A model generated the notes under the pieces. That model searched no databases and had not been told where the DNA came from. It worked only from the letters and a program-made list of their open reading frames with translations. Below, piece by piece: positions 9,750 to 18,900 of a stretch of 64,000 nt of DNA. Location: NCBI GenBank assembly GCA_963751665.1, contig CAVVVF010000005.1, positions 120,337 through 184,336 on the forward strand, in the 5' to 3' direction. The DNA is from AC-69 sp963751665 (GTDB taxonomy: Bacteria > Actinomycetota > UBA4738 > HRBIN12). Each line of letters begins with the position of its first letter. Within the stretch, counting starts at the first letter, position 1. Position numbers and translations under genes: made by a program.

Positions 9750-10946
9750 ATGCCCACCCCACGCACCCGCGCGGCGTTTCATCGTTTCCTCATCTTGGTG
9801 CTCGCCGTGGGCGGGGTCATCGGCGGAACGCGGGTCGTGGTCGCGGCCATGGACGTCGACGACGCAGCGCGTTCGAGGGACCTCGTCCCGAACGCCGGGC
9901 TGTCGCCATCGCGGGACCCCGGCACGCCGATGCCGCACGGCGCGGCTGCGCACGGGCCCCGCCCGGTGAACGTGTATGCCTCCACCGAGCATGGGATGAG
10001 CCCGGCCGTCGCGGGCGACCCCGAACGCGTCTACGTCCCCAACAGCGAGTCGGGTTCCGTCGACGTCATCGATCCGGCGACCTTCCGGGTCGTGTCGCAT
10101 TTCTCGGTGGGGAGCTATCCGGAGCACATCACGCCCTCATGGAACCTCCGTTGGCTGTATATCGACGAGACGTACGGCAATGCGCTTGCGGTGATCGATC
10201 CCAGGACCGGCCGGCCCACCGGACGGGTCATCCCCGTCACGGATCCCTACAACCTTTACTTCACGCCCGACGGCTCGAAGGCCATCGTGGTGGCCGAGCG
10301 GGACCGGCGCCTCGACTTTCGCGACCCGAGGAGCTGGCGGCTGATCAAGAGCGTCCCCATCCCCGCCGCGGGCCCCGATCACCTGGACTTCTCGGCCGGT
10401 GGCCGCTTTCTGCTGGTCAGCGCCGAGTTCAGCGGTGAGGTGTTCCGGGTGAGCACCACCTCGATGAAGGTGACGGGGTCGCTGCTGGTGGGAGGCGCTC
10501 CGATCGACGTTCGTCTGTCCCCGGACGGATCCGTCTTCTACGTGGCGAACCAGCGGCTCGACGGCGTGTCCGTGATCGATGCCCGGGCCCTTCGCCGGGT
10601 CGCCTTCATCCCCACCGGGACCGGCGCGCATGGGCTCTCGGTCAGCAGGGATGCCCGCTTCCTCTACGTCAGCAACCGGCTGGCCGGATCGATCTCCGTG
10701 GTGGCGTTCGCCTCTCGCCGCGTCGTCGCGACCTGGCAGGTCGGTGGAAGCCCCGACATGATGCAGGTGTCACCCGATGGGCGGGAGCTCTGGGTGTCCA
10801 ACCGGTTCGACGGCACGGTCTCCGTCATCGACACGAGGACGGGACACCTGATCCATGTGATCCCCGTTGGGAGCAGCCCCCACGGCCTCGCGTTCTTCCC
10901 GCAGCCGGGCCGATACAGCCTCGGCCACAACGGCGTCTACCGCTGA
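9750..10946 (+). CDS. Secreted YVTN-type beta-propeller repeat protein
   Basis: The 398-residue product has an N-terminal membrane/signal segment (FLILVLAVGGVIGGTRVVVA) and then repeated ~40-residue blades with the pattern YV(A/S)N...G(S/T)(V/I)SVID, for example VYVPNSESGSVDVIDPATF, FYVANQRLDGVSVIDA, LYVSNRLAGSISVV and LWVSNRFDGTVSVIDT. These define the YVTN/YncE beta-propeller superfamily, extracellular proteins whose ligand is usually unknown. The gene ends immediately before the phosphoesterase lipoprotein at 11018, and the two may be co-transcribed. No enzymatic residues are claimed. Confidence 0.88.
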   Translation: MPTPRTRAAFHRFLILVLAVGGVIGGTRVVVAAMDVDDAARSRDLVPNAGLSPSRDPGTPMPHGAAAHGPRPVNVYASTEHGMSPAVAGDPERVYVPNSESGSVDVIDPATFRVVSHFSVGSYPEHITPSWNLRWLYIDETYGNALAVIDPRTGRPTGRVIPVTDPYNLYFTPDGSKAIVVAERDRRLDFRDPRSWRLIKSVPIPAAGPDHLDFSAGGRFLLVSAEFSGEVFRVSTTSMKVTGSLLVGGAPIDVRLSPDGSVFYVANQRLDGVSVIDARALRRVAFIPTGTGAHGLSVSRDARFLYVSNRLAGSISVVAFASRRVVATWQVGGSPDMMQVSPDGRELWVSNRFDGTVSVIDTRTGHLIHVIPVGSSPHGLAFFPQPGRYSLGHNGVYR

Positions 10947-11017
10947 TGACATCGATCGACGCGACCGCGATCCGTGGGTCCGACCTTTTCGGCAGGGGTG
11001 AGTTAGCCTTGGGCCCG

Positions 11018-11944
11018 ATGCAGGTTCGGCCCGCGCACGCGCTCTTCATCGTCCTGTCCGTGCTGCTTTCGGCGTGCGCCTCCGCTGGTGCGGCGACGAA
11101 CGGCCGTCCGGCAGCCTCGACTCGTTCCGCGAGCTCCAGCCCGGCCGCCCACATCGTGGTGATCCTCATGGAGAACAAGGAGTACGACCAGATCATCGGG
11201 TCGCCGGATGCGCCGTATCTCAACAAGCTGGCCAAGCGCAAGGTGCTCCTCACCAAGGAGTACGCGGTCGCCCATCCGTCGTTGCCGAACTACCTGGCGC
11301 TCACCGGAGGCTCCACCTTCGGGATCACCTCCGACTGCACCGACTGCAACGTGAAGGGCAGGAACATCGTCGATCAGCTCGAGGCCCACGGGATCTCGTG
11401 GAAGGCATACATGCAGTCGATGCCTGGGGCCTGCTACAAGGGTCCGTCGGCGGGCACGTCGCCGAACGAGTACGCCAAGAAGCACGATCCGTTCATGTAC
11501 TTCAACGACGTCCGGAGAGATGCCACCCGCTGCAAGAAGATCGTGCCCTTCACCGAGTTCCACAAGGATCTGAAGAGCGGCTTGCCGCGATTCGCCTGGA
11601 TCACCCCGAACGAGTGCAGCGACATGCACTCGTGCCCCATCGCAACGGGGGATTCGTGGCTCAAGACCTGGGTGCCGAGGATCATCCCGGCGCTCGGGAC
11701 GAACGGCGTCGTGATGGTCCTGTTCGACGAGGGTTCGAGCGATGCCGCTTGCTGCTCGCTCGGCACTGGAGGCGGACACGTGGTGGCCGTCATCGCCGGG
11801 CCGGGGGCCAAAGACTCGACGAAGATCCGTGTCGCCGCCGACCACTACTCGCTGCTCCGCCTGATCGAGGACGAATGGGGCTTCGGGCGGCTCCGCCACG
11901 CCGCCGACTCCACCACCCCCACGATCGAGGGTTGGAAGGCGTAG
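11018..11944 (+). CDS. Phosphoesterase-family lipoprotein (acid phosphatase-like)
   Basis: Start ATG 11018 is preferred over the upstream in-frame codon because it gives MQVRPAHALFIVLSVLLSAC, a clean lipoprotein signal with lipobox LSAC. The mature protein carries HIVVILMENKEYDQIIGS, a PF04185-type phosphoesterase signature, then HPSLPNYLALTGGSTFGI, FAWITPNECSDMHSC and the C-terminal RLIEDEWGFGRL. Several Cys pairs suggest an extracytoplasmic disulfide-bonded enzyme. Distantly related to the gene at 1316-2683 but shorter (308 residues). It lies directly upstream of the ABC importer operon; the 55-base gap carries no clear terminator, so read-through is possible. Confidence 0.85.
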   Translation: MQVRPAHALFIVLSVLLSACASAGAATNGRPAASTRSASSSPAAHIVVILMENKEYDQIIGSPDAPYLNKLAKRKVLLTKEYAVAHPSLPNYLALTGGSTFGITSDCTDCNVKGRNIVDQLEAHGISWKAYMQSMPGACYKGPSAGTSPNEYAKKHDPFMYFNDVRRDATRCKKIVPFTEFHKDLKSGLPRFAWITPNECSDMHSCPIATGDSWLKTWVPRIIPALGTNGVVMVLFDEGSSDAACCSLGTGGGHVVAVIAGPGAKDSTKIRVAADHYSLLRLIEDEWGFGRLRHAADSTTPTIEGWKA

Positions 11945-11999
11945 TCCCCGCGCCCGGCCTGCCTTGCCGGGGGAGGGCAACCCGGGGCAGAGTTACCCC

Positions 12000-12827
12000 A
12001 TGCTGGCCCGGAGGGGGGTGCGGGGCTTCCTTGCGTTCGTGGCGGTCCTGATCGGCCTGGTCGCCCTGTGGGAGGGCTATCGGGCCATCGGGCAGGCCAC
12101 CGGCCTGACCTGGCCATTCCCGGTCAACGAGCGGTCCATGCCCCACATCCACGAGATCCTCGGCCAGCTGTTCGAGCCCTCCCGGAGGAACGGGCCGCCC
12201 CTGGTCACGGTCCTGCTCCAGGCCGCGCTGTTCACGGCGCGGGAGGCGGCCCTGGGGTTCGTCCTGGGAGCCTCGACCGGCTTCGTCCTGGGGATCGCGC
12301 TCGCGCACTCGCGGCTGCTCGAGCGGGGCCTCCTGCCGTACATCGTGGCCTCCCAGACCATCCCCATCCTGGCCATCGCCCCCATGGTGGTGGTATGGCT
12401 GGGGGCCGGCCTGTTCTCGGTGGCCATCATCGCGGCCTACCTGACCTTCTTCCCGGTCACCATCAACACGCTCCGGGGGCTCCGCTCCGCCGATCCGCGG
12501 GCGCACGAGCTGATGGACTCCTACGCGGCGACCCGGCGGTCGGTCCTGTGGAAGCTCAGGATCCCGGCCTCGATGCCGTACCTGTTCACCGCGCTGAAGA
12601 TCTCGGCGCCGGCGAGCGTGGTGGGGGCCATCATCGGCGAGCTGCCGTCGTCGATCCAGGAGGGACTGGGCGGGGCCATCCTGAACTACAACCAGTACTA
12701 CATCACCTCCCCGGCCTCGCTGTGGGCGACGAACGTCGTCGCCGCTTCGCTCGGGATCACGTTCTTCGGGGTGGTCGTGGTGGCCGAGCGGCTGGTGGTC
12801 CACCGCGCGCCGGAGCACGTCGCGTGA
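12000..12827 (+). CDS. ABC transporter permease, NitT/TauT/thiamine-pyrimidine type (first of two)
   Basis: ATG 12000 opens a 275-residue hydrophobic protein with about six membrane helices and the BPD_transp_1 fold. The EAA-like coupling loop is visible as ELMDSYAATRRSVLWKLRIPASMPYL. The ILAIAPMVVVWLGAGLF segment is typical of SsuC/ThiX-type permeases. It overlaps the ATPase gene by four bases (GTGA at 12824-12827), so the two are translationally coupled. With the second permease (13669) and the binding protein (14563) it forms an importer; the catabolic genes behind it point to a pyrimidine, dihydropyrimidine or hydantoin as substrate (inference). Confidence 0.9.
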   Translation: MLARRGVRGFLAFVAVLIGLVALWEGYRAIGQATGLTWPFPVNERSMPHIHEILGQLFEPSRRNGPPLVTVLLQAALFTAREAALGFVLGASTGFVLGIALAHSRLLERGLLPYIVASQTIPILAIAPMVVVWLGAGLFSVAIIAAYLTFFPVTINTLRGLRSADPRAHELMDSYAATRRSVLWKLRIPASMPYLFTALKISAPASVVGAIIGELPSSIQEGLGGAILNYNQYYITSPASLWATNVVAASLGITFFGVVVVAERLVVHRAPEHVA

Positions 12828-13672
12828 GTGCCGGGCCCATGCCCCGCCCCGCCGCCGTCTCGCTCCGCGGGGTGTCCAAGCATTTCGCGGTGGGGGCCGG
12901 GCCGGGCGTGACCGCGCTCTCTCCCATCGATCTCGACGTCCATCCGGGCGAGTTCGTCTCGCTGATCGGGCCCTCGGGGTGCGGCAAGTCCACCCTCCTG
13001 CGCATCATCGGCGACCTGATCCCGGCGACCGAGGGACGGGTCCTGGTGAACGGCAAGCCGGCCCACCAGGCCCGTCTGGACCGCGACTACGGGATCGTGT
13101 TCCAGGACCCGGTGCTGTACGACTGGCGGACCGTGGCCCGCAACATCTCCCTGCCCCTCGAGATGCTCGGCTGGGACCGTCAGCGGCGGTCCACCCGGGT
13201 GGCCGAGATGCTGGACCTGGTGGAGCTCGGCGGGTTCGAGGGCCACTACCCCTGGCAGCTGTCGGGCGGCATGCAGCAGCGGGTGTCGATCGCCCGCGCG
13301 CTGTCGTTCTCTCCGGCGCTCCTGCTGATGGACGAGCCGTTCGGGGCGCTCGACGAGATGACGCGCGAGCGGCTGAACGGCGAGCTGCTCCGGATCTGGC
13401 AGCAGAGCGGCTCCACCGTCGTCTTCGTCACCCACAGCATCACCGAGGCCGTGTTCCTCTCCACCCGGGTGGTGGTGATGTCGGCGCGGCCCGGTCGCGT
13501 GGTGGGGATCGTCGAGGTGGACCTGCCGCAGCCGCGGACGGTGGACACGCGCGAGGAGCCCCGGTTCTTCCGGCTGGTGACCGAGATGCGGGAGCGCCTT
13601 CGGCGGGGGGGCGCCGACGAGAGCCAGATCCTGGCGGAGGAGGAGCTCCTGCTGGTGGAGGAGGAGCGATGA
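12824..13672 (+). CDS. ABC transporter ATP-binding protein of the pyrimidine-locus importer
   Basis: The start is the GTG at 12824 overlapping the upstream stop; ATG 12839 is an alternative. The 282-residue protein has Walker A GPSGCGKST, Q-loop (VFQDPVLYDWRT), ABC signature LSGGMQQR, Walker B LLLMDEPFGALDE and the switch His in VFVTHSITEA. The sequence belongs to the SsuB/TauB/NitT group. The C-terminus ends in an acidic tail (EEELLLVEEER). It overlaps the next permease by four bases (ATGA at 13669-13672). It energises the importer whose permeases flank it on both sides. Confidence 0.94.
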   Translation: MSAGPMPRPAAVSLRGVSKHFAVGAGPGVTALSPIDLDVHPGEFVSLIGPSGCGKSTLLRIIGDLIPATEGRVLVNGKPAHQARLDRDYGIVFQDPVLYDWRTVARNISLPLEMLGWDRQRRSTRVAEMLDLVELGGFEGHYPWQLSGGMQQRVSIARALSFSPALLLMDEPFGALDEMTRERLNGELLRIWQQSGSTVVFVTHSITEAVFLSTRVVVMSARPGRVVGIVEVDLPQPRTVDTREEPRFFRLVTEMRERLRRGGADESQILAEEELLLVEEER

Positions 13673-14494
13673 GCGCGATCGTGCCGCTTCCCCCGAACGC
13701 CTTCCGCCGGGCCAGGCGACGGGCCCGGGACTGGGCCCCGGCCGGCGGCCGTGCTCGTCGCGGGGATCGTGGCCTGGCAGGGCCTGGTCACCGCCCTCGA
13801 CATCCAGCGGTTCCTGCTGCCCAAGCCCACGGAGATCGCCACGGCGCTCCGGGAGAACTGGACCTTCCTGCGCTACGCCGGCCTGTACACGTTCAGGGAG
13901 GCCGTCGCGGGCTTCGTCGTGGGCAGCGCCGTCGCCATCGCGACGGCGCTCGTCCTGGCGCGGTGGAAGCCGCTCGGCCGGGCGCTGCTGCCCTACGCCA
14001 TCGCCGCGAACGCCATCCCGATCATCGCGTTCGCGCCGATCATCAACAACTGGTTCGGGCTGGTCAGCCCGATCCCCAAGGTCGCCATCGCCGCCGTCCT
14101 CGTGTTCTTCCCGGTGATGGTCAACATGCTGCGCGGGCTGACGTCGGTGCATCCATCCTCGATCGAGCTGATGCGCTCCTACGCCGCCGGCGAGACCGCG
14201 ACATTCCGGCGCGTCCGCATCCCGAACTCGCTGCCCTTCCTGTTCTCCGGGCTGAAGGTGGCGAGCGTGCTGGCGATGATCGGCGCCGTCGTGTCGCAGT
14301 ACTTCGGCGGGCTTCGGACGACCTCGCTCGGGCTGTTCATCAAGGAGAGGGCGGCGCTGGCGCGGTTCCCCGAGGCGTGGGCGGCCATCGTCGTTGCGAG
14401 CGTCCTCGGGGTGGCCTTCTACCTGGCGGTCGTGCTCGTCGAACGATCCGTCTTGCGGTGGCACCCGTCCGTGCGAGGCACGCGGACGGGCTGA
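13669..14494 (+). CDS. ABC transporter permease (second; frameshift near its N-terminus)
   Basis: Translation starts at ATG 13669 overlapping the ATPase stop (MSAIVPLPPNAFRRARR). Near 13735-13750, in a GGCCGGCGGCC run, the frame slips by one base; after correction the protein continues VLVAGIVAWQGLVTALD and on to 14494 (about 274 residues). It has ~6 membrane helices and a coupling loop ELMRSYAAGETATFRRVRIP, like the first permease. Having two different permeases around one ATPase suggests a heterodimeric channel. The frame slip is most simply a sequencing indel, because both halves are well conserved. Confidence 0.85.
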
Positions 14495-14562
14495 GGAGGG
14501 GGGTGGAGCGGGAAGCGACGGTGGAGTAGCCGGCTCGGATCGTCGAGGCAAGGAGGGGTTCG

Positions 14563-15679
14563 ATGCGTTCGTTCAAGTGGCGTTGGTTGATGGTGCTTGC
14601 CGTCGTGGCCGTGGTGGCGGCCGCGTGCGGTGAGGAGGGGACGACCGGCGGGGGCGGTGGCGCCGACAAGGTCACCCTCCAGCTCAAGTGGGTGACCCAG
14701 GCGCAGTTCGCCGGGTACTACGCGGCCCTGGACCAGGGCTACTACGCCGACGAGGGGCTCGACGTGACCATCATTCCCGGCGGCCCGGACATCACGCCCG
14801 AGCAGGTCGTGGCGGGCGGCGGGCGCGGAGTTCGGCATCGACTGGCTCCCCAGCCTCCTGGCCCAGCGCGACCAGGGCGTGGACCTCGTGAACATCGCCC
14901 AGGTGTTCACCCGGGCCGGCATCACCGAGGTGACCTGGAAGGACACCGGGATCGACTCGATCTCCGGGCTGGCGGGCAAGAAGGTCGGCGTGTGGTGCTG
15001 CGGGAACCAGTACCAGCTCTTCGCGGCCCTGGACAAGAACGGCATCGACCCCAAGGACTCCTCGCAGGTCCAGATCGTGGACCAGCCGTTCGACATGAGC
15101 CTCCTGCTGAACCGGGACGTCGACGCGGCGGCGGCCATGACCTACAACGAGCTGGCGCAGGTGCTGGAGACGGAGAACCCGAAGACCGGCAAGCTGTACC
15201 AGCTCTCCGACCTGAACGTGATCAAGCTCGCCGACGTGGGGACCGGGATGCTGGAGGACGGCATCTTCGTCCGGGGCGACTGGATCGCCGATGCGGCCAA
15301 CCAGGACATCACCACGCGGTTCCTGAAGGCCTCCCTGAAGGGATGGGCCTACTGCCGGGACAACTTCGACAGCTGCCTGAACACGGTCCTGGCGAACGGA
15401 CCGACCCTGGGGGAGGGCCATCAGCGCTGGCAGCTGAACGAGATCAACGCGCTCATCTGGCCGGCACCGCTCGGCGTGGGCGTCATGGACGCCGACCTGT
15501 TCGGCGTCACGGCGGACATCGCGCTCAAGTACGCTGTGATCTCCAAGGCCGCCAGCTCGGACGCGTATCGGACGGACCTCGCGGAGGCGGCCGTGCAGGC
15601 GCTGAAGGACGAAGGCGTCGACGTGAACGGCGCGGACTACCAGAAGCTGAAGGTCAACGTGACACCCGGCGGTGAGTAG
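14563..15679 (+). CDS. NMT1/THI5-like substrate-binding lipoprotein (frameshift at ~14820)
   Basis: ATG 14563 follows a strong AAGGAGG. The N-terminus is a lipoprotein signal with lipobox VVAAACGEE. The mature part begins VTLQLKWVTQAQFAGYYAAL, the signature of NMT1/THI5-like periplasmic binding proteins, a family that includes binders of pyrimidine moieties such as formyl-aminopyrimidine (ThiY). At ~14818-14824 (GGCGGGCGGCGGGCGCGG) one extra base shifts the frame; the continuation is AEFGIDWLPSLLAQRDQGVD and runs to TGA at 15679. Other conserved pieces are GKKVGVWCCGNQYQ and DVDAAAAMTYNELAQ. It delivers substrate to the permease pair upstream; its place in a pyrimidine catabolic operon supports a pyrimidine-like ligand. 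Confidence 0.9.
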
Positions 15680-15709
15680 GGCGAGAGCCCTTCGAGGAAA
15701 GGAGCGGTG

Positions 15710-16717
15710 ATGCTGTCCTTCGGCGTCACGTTCATGCTCGATCCGCCTCCGTCGCGCGTGGTGGAGTGGGCCAAGCTGGCCGAGGACAACGGGTTCGACT
15801 ACGTCTGGGCCTGGGACTCGCACGTCCTGTGGCAGGACGTCTACCCGGTGTTCACGCTGATCGCGACGAACACCGAGCGGATCCGGATCGGGCCGTGCGT
15901 CACGAACCCCGCCACCCGCGACGTCACCGTGACGGCGAGCGCCCTCGCCACGCTGAACGAGATCTCCGGCGGCCGGATGGTCATGGGGATCGGCCGGGGG
16001 GACAGCGCCCGCCGCGTGATCGGCAAGCCGCCGGTGACGGTGGAGCGGCTGGAGGAGGCGTGCCGCACGATCAAGGACCTGGCGGAGGGTCGGGAGGTGG
16101 ACTACGAGGGCACGCCGACCCAGCTGAAGTGGGCCAAGGGGCCGCTGCCGGTGTGGGTGGCGGCCTACGGGCCCAAGGCCCTCCGGTGCGCCGGGCGGGT
16201 GGCCGACGGCCTGATCATGCAGCTCGCCGACCCGTTCATCATCGAGTGGTCGCTCCAGTACGTGAAGGAGGGGGCGAAGGAGGCGGGCCGGCGGTTCGAG
16301 GACATCCAGATCATGAGCGCCGCGCCCGCCTACGTCACCGACGACCTCCAGCACGCCCGCGATCAGGTCCGGTGGTTCCCGGCGCTGGTCTCCAACCACG
16401 TGATGGACCTGGTGAAGCGGTACGCGACGACCGACCTGCCGCAGGAGCTGACCGACTTCATCAAGGCGCGTGACCACTACGACTACGCCGACCACGGCAG
16501 CACCGGCGCCGAGCACGCCTCGTTCGTCACCGACGAGGTGGTGGACCGGTTCTGCGTGATCGGCACCGCCGAGCAGTGCCTGGCCAAGCTGAAGGAGCTG
16601 GAGGCGCTCGGCGTGGACCAGTTCAACATCTACTCGATGGTCGACGACCCCGCGGGGGTGATCGAGAGCTTCGGGAAGCAGCTGATCCCGGCGTTCGGAG
16701 GAGGAGGTAGGCCATGA
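15710..16717 (+). CDS. Luciferase-like (LLM class) oxidoreductase, probably F420-dependent
   Basis: ATG 15710 is chosen because AAAGGAG sits five bases upstream; a GTG three bases earlier is too close. The 335-residue product is a TIM-barrel of the bacterial luciferase-like monooxygenase family (LSFGVTFMLDPPPS, VWAWDSHVLW, NEISGGRMVMGIGRGDSA, PVWVAAYGPKAL). The closest family I recall is the CPS_4206-type F420-dependent oxidoreductases; I cannot confirm this by search. It overlaps the amidohydrolase gene by four bases (16714-16717), so it is part of the catabolic operon. The window holds no dihydropyrimidine dehydrogenase (PreA/PreT), so this enzyme could reduce or oxidise the ring; RutA, which opens uracil, is also luciferase-fold. 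The exact reaction is unknown. Confidence 0.85.
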   Translation: MLSFGVTFMLDPPPSRVVEWAKLAEDNGFDYVWAWDSHVLWQDVYPVFTLIATNTERIRIGPCVTNPATRDVTVTASALATLNEISGGRMVMGIGRGDSARRVIGKPPVTVERLEEACRTIKDLAEGREVDYEGTPTQLKWAKGPLPVWVAAYGPKALRCAGRVADGLIMQLADPFIIEWSLQYVKEGAKEAGRRFEDIQIMSAAPAYVTDDLQHARDQVRWFPALVSNHVMDLVKRYATTDLPQELTDFIKARDHYDYADHGSTGAEHASFVTDEVVDRFCVIGTAEQCLAKLKELEALGVDQFNIYSMVDDPAGVIESFGKQLIPAFGGGGRP

Positions 16718-17559
16718 CCACGGTTCGGGCAGCCGTGATCCAGTGCTACGCCAACATGTCGAAGGAAGAGGCCATCGAGAAGCACGTCGAGCTGATCGGC
16801 AAGGCCGCCGCGGACGGCGCCAAGGTGACGTGCCTCCAGGAGATCTTCCACGGGCCGTACTTCCCGGCCGAGCAGGACGCCAAGTGGTACCGGACCGCCG
16901 AACCCGAGGACGGCCCGACGATCACGCGCATGCGCGAGGTGGCGAAGCAGCACAACATGGTGCTGGTCGTGCCGTGGTACGAGGAGGCCCAGACCGGCGT
17001 GTACTACAACTCGGCCGCGGTCATCGAGGCCGACGGCACGCTCCTCGGCAAGTACCGCAAGACCCACATCCCCCACGTCGGGCCGTGCTTCTGGGAGAAG
17101 TTCTACTTCAAGCCGGGGAACCTGGGGTACCCGCTGTTCCAGACCTCCGTCGGCAAGGTCGGCCTGATCATCTGCTACGACCGGCACTTCCCCGAGGTCG
17201 CCCGGGCGGTCGGGCTGAAGGGGGCGGAGATCGTGTTCAACCCCTCGGCCACGGTCGAGTCGCTCTCCAAGTACCTGTGGCAGCTGGAGCAGCCGGCCCA
17301 CGCCGTGGCCAACGGATACTGGATCGCCGCGATCAACCGGGTGGGGGTGGAGAAGCCGTTGTCGACGGCCAAGTTCTACGGGTCCTCGTACTTCTGCGAC
17401 CCTCGGGGCCAGATCATCGCCCAGGCGTCCGACTCCGAGGACGAGGTGCTGGTGGCCGACCTGGACCTGGACAAGATCCGCGAGGTCCGGGACACGTGGC
17501 AGTTCCTCCGGGACCGCCGCCCCGAGACCTACGGGGAGCTCACGGAGCTGTTGCCGTGA
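16714..17559 (+). CDS. Beta-ureidopropionase / N-carbamoyl amidohydrolase (nitrilase family)
   Basis: The 281-residue enzyme carries the nitrilase-superfamily triad: Glu43 (CLQEIF), Lys116 (GKYRKTHIPH) and Cys154 (LIICYDRHFPE). Length and motifs match N-carbamoyl-beta-alanine amidohydrolases, which convert N-carbamoyl-beta-alanine to beta-alanine, CO2 and ammonia. Its position between the luciferase-fold enzyme and an aminotransferase, with dihydropyrimidinase two genes on, makes it the second hydrolytic step of reductive pyrimidine breakdown. N-carbamoyl-D-amino-acid hydrolase activity in a hydantoin pathway is the main alternative. Start and stop overlap both neighbours by four bases. Confidence 0.92.
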   Translation: MTTVRAAVIQCYANMSKEEAIEKHVELIGKAAADGAKVTCLQEIFHGPYFPAEQDAKWYRTAEPEDGPTITRMREVAKQHNMVLVVPWYEEAQTGVYYNSAAVIEADGTLLGKYRKTHIPHVGPCFWEKFYFKPGNLGYPLFQTSVGKVGLIICYDRHFPEVARAVGLKGAEIVFNPSATVESLSKYLWQLEQPAHAVANGYWIAAINRVGVEKPLSTAKFYGSSYFCDPRGQIIAQASDSEDEVLVADLDLDKIREVRDTWQFLRDRRPETYGELTELLP

Positions 17560-18900
17560 GCTCGCCGGGCGTACCGGGCGACGGGGACGACGGGGGCGCC
17601 GCCGAGCTGCTGGCCCGGCACCGCCAGGTCCTGCCCAACTGGATCGCGCTGTACTACAAGGAGCCGATCGAGCTGGTCCGGGCCGAGGGAACCCGGGTGT
17701 GGGACGGAGCCGGCAACGAGTACCTCGACTTCTTCGGCGGCATCGTCACCACGATCTCCGGGCACGTCGTGCGAGCAGCTCGTCGCGGCGCTGACCGAGC
17801 AGGCTGAGAAGATCGCCCACACCTCCACCCTGTACCTGATCCGGCCCATGGTGGAGCTGGCCGAGCGCCTGACCAAGCTCGCCCCCATCGATTCACCGTC
17901 GGGGGTGAAGGCGTTCTTCGTCGGCTCCGGGACCGAGGCCGTCGAGGCCGCGCTGCTCTTCGCCACCAGCTGGCGGCGGTCGAACGAGATCATCGCCCTC
18001 CGCAACTCCTACCACGGGCGCTCGTTCGGGGCGGTGGGCATCACCGGCAACAAGGGGTGGTCGGCCACCTCGTTCTCGCCGCTCAACGTGTCCTACGCGC
18101 TGGCCCCGTACTGCTACCGGTGCCCGCTGGGGCTGAAGTACCCCGACTGCGGCGTGGCCTGCGCCGAGGACATCCGAAACGTGATCGAGACCACCACGAC
18201 CGGCGAGCCGGCCGCCATGATCGCCGAGCCCATCCAGGGGGTCGGCGGGTTCGTGACGCCGCCCGCCGAGTACTTCCAGATCGCGAAGGGGATCCTTGAC
18301 GAGTTCGGCATCCCGTTCATCGCCGACGAGGTGCAGACGGGGTTCGGCCGGACCGGCGAGGCCTACTGGGGGATCGAGAGCTACGGCGTGCAGGCCGACG
18401 CCATGGTGTGCGCCAAGGGGCTGGGGAACGGGATGGCCATCGGCGCCGTGGTGAGCCGGGCCGACATGATGGACTCGCTCCGGGCCAACTCCATCTCCAC
18501 GTTCGGCGGCAACCCGCTGGCCTCCACCTACGCGCTGGCCAATCTGGACTACATCGAGGAGAACGACCTCCAGCACAACGCGCAGCGCGTGGGCAAGTAC
18601 CTGTTCGACGGCTTGAAGGAGCTGGAGGACCGGTACGACGTCGTGGGCGAGGTCCGGGGCAAGGGCCTGATGATCGGCATCGAGTTGGTGAAGGACGGCC
18701 AGACCAAGGAGCCGCATCCCGACGGCGCGGCCCAGGTCCTGGAGGCCTGCAAGGAGCAGGGCCTGCTGGTCGGCAAGGGCGGCCTGTACGGCAACGCGCT
18801 CCGGCTGGCGCCCCCGCTCATCGTCACCGAGGAGGACGCGGCTCGAGCCGTCGAGACCCTCGACGTCGCCTTCGGTCGAGTGCAGGAGGGCGTGTCGTGA
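17556..18900 (+). CDS. Class III aminotransferase, probably beta-alanine transaminase (frameshift at ~17768)
   Basis: GTG 17556 overlaps the upstream stop. The first ~70 residues (LPNWIALYYKEPIELVRAEG, EYLDFFGGIVTTISGH) run to about 17766, where one extra base in CACGTCGTGCG shifts the frame; the rest (CEQLVAALTEQAEKIAHTST onward) ends at 18900. Class III landmarks are GSGTEAVEAALLFA, RNSYHGRSFGAVG, the PLP-phosphate region FIADEVQTGFGRTG and the Schiff-base Lys in VCAKGLGNGM. The best reading is an AGXT2-like beta-alanine:pyruvate/2-oxoglutarate aminotransferase making malonate semialdehyde, because the hydrolase before it yields beta-alanine and the dehydrogenase at 20305 accepts the semialdehyde. 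Confidence 0.88.

Noticed and set aside
14480..14562. TPP riboswitch before the NMT1-like gene
   Set aside because: No CTGAGA-type core or other thi-box element is present; the region holds only a strong SD.
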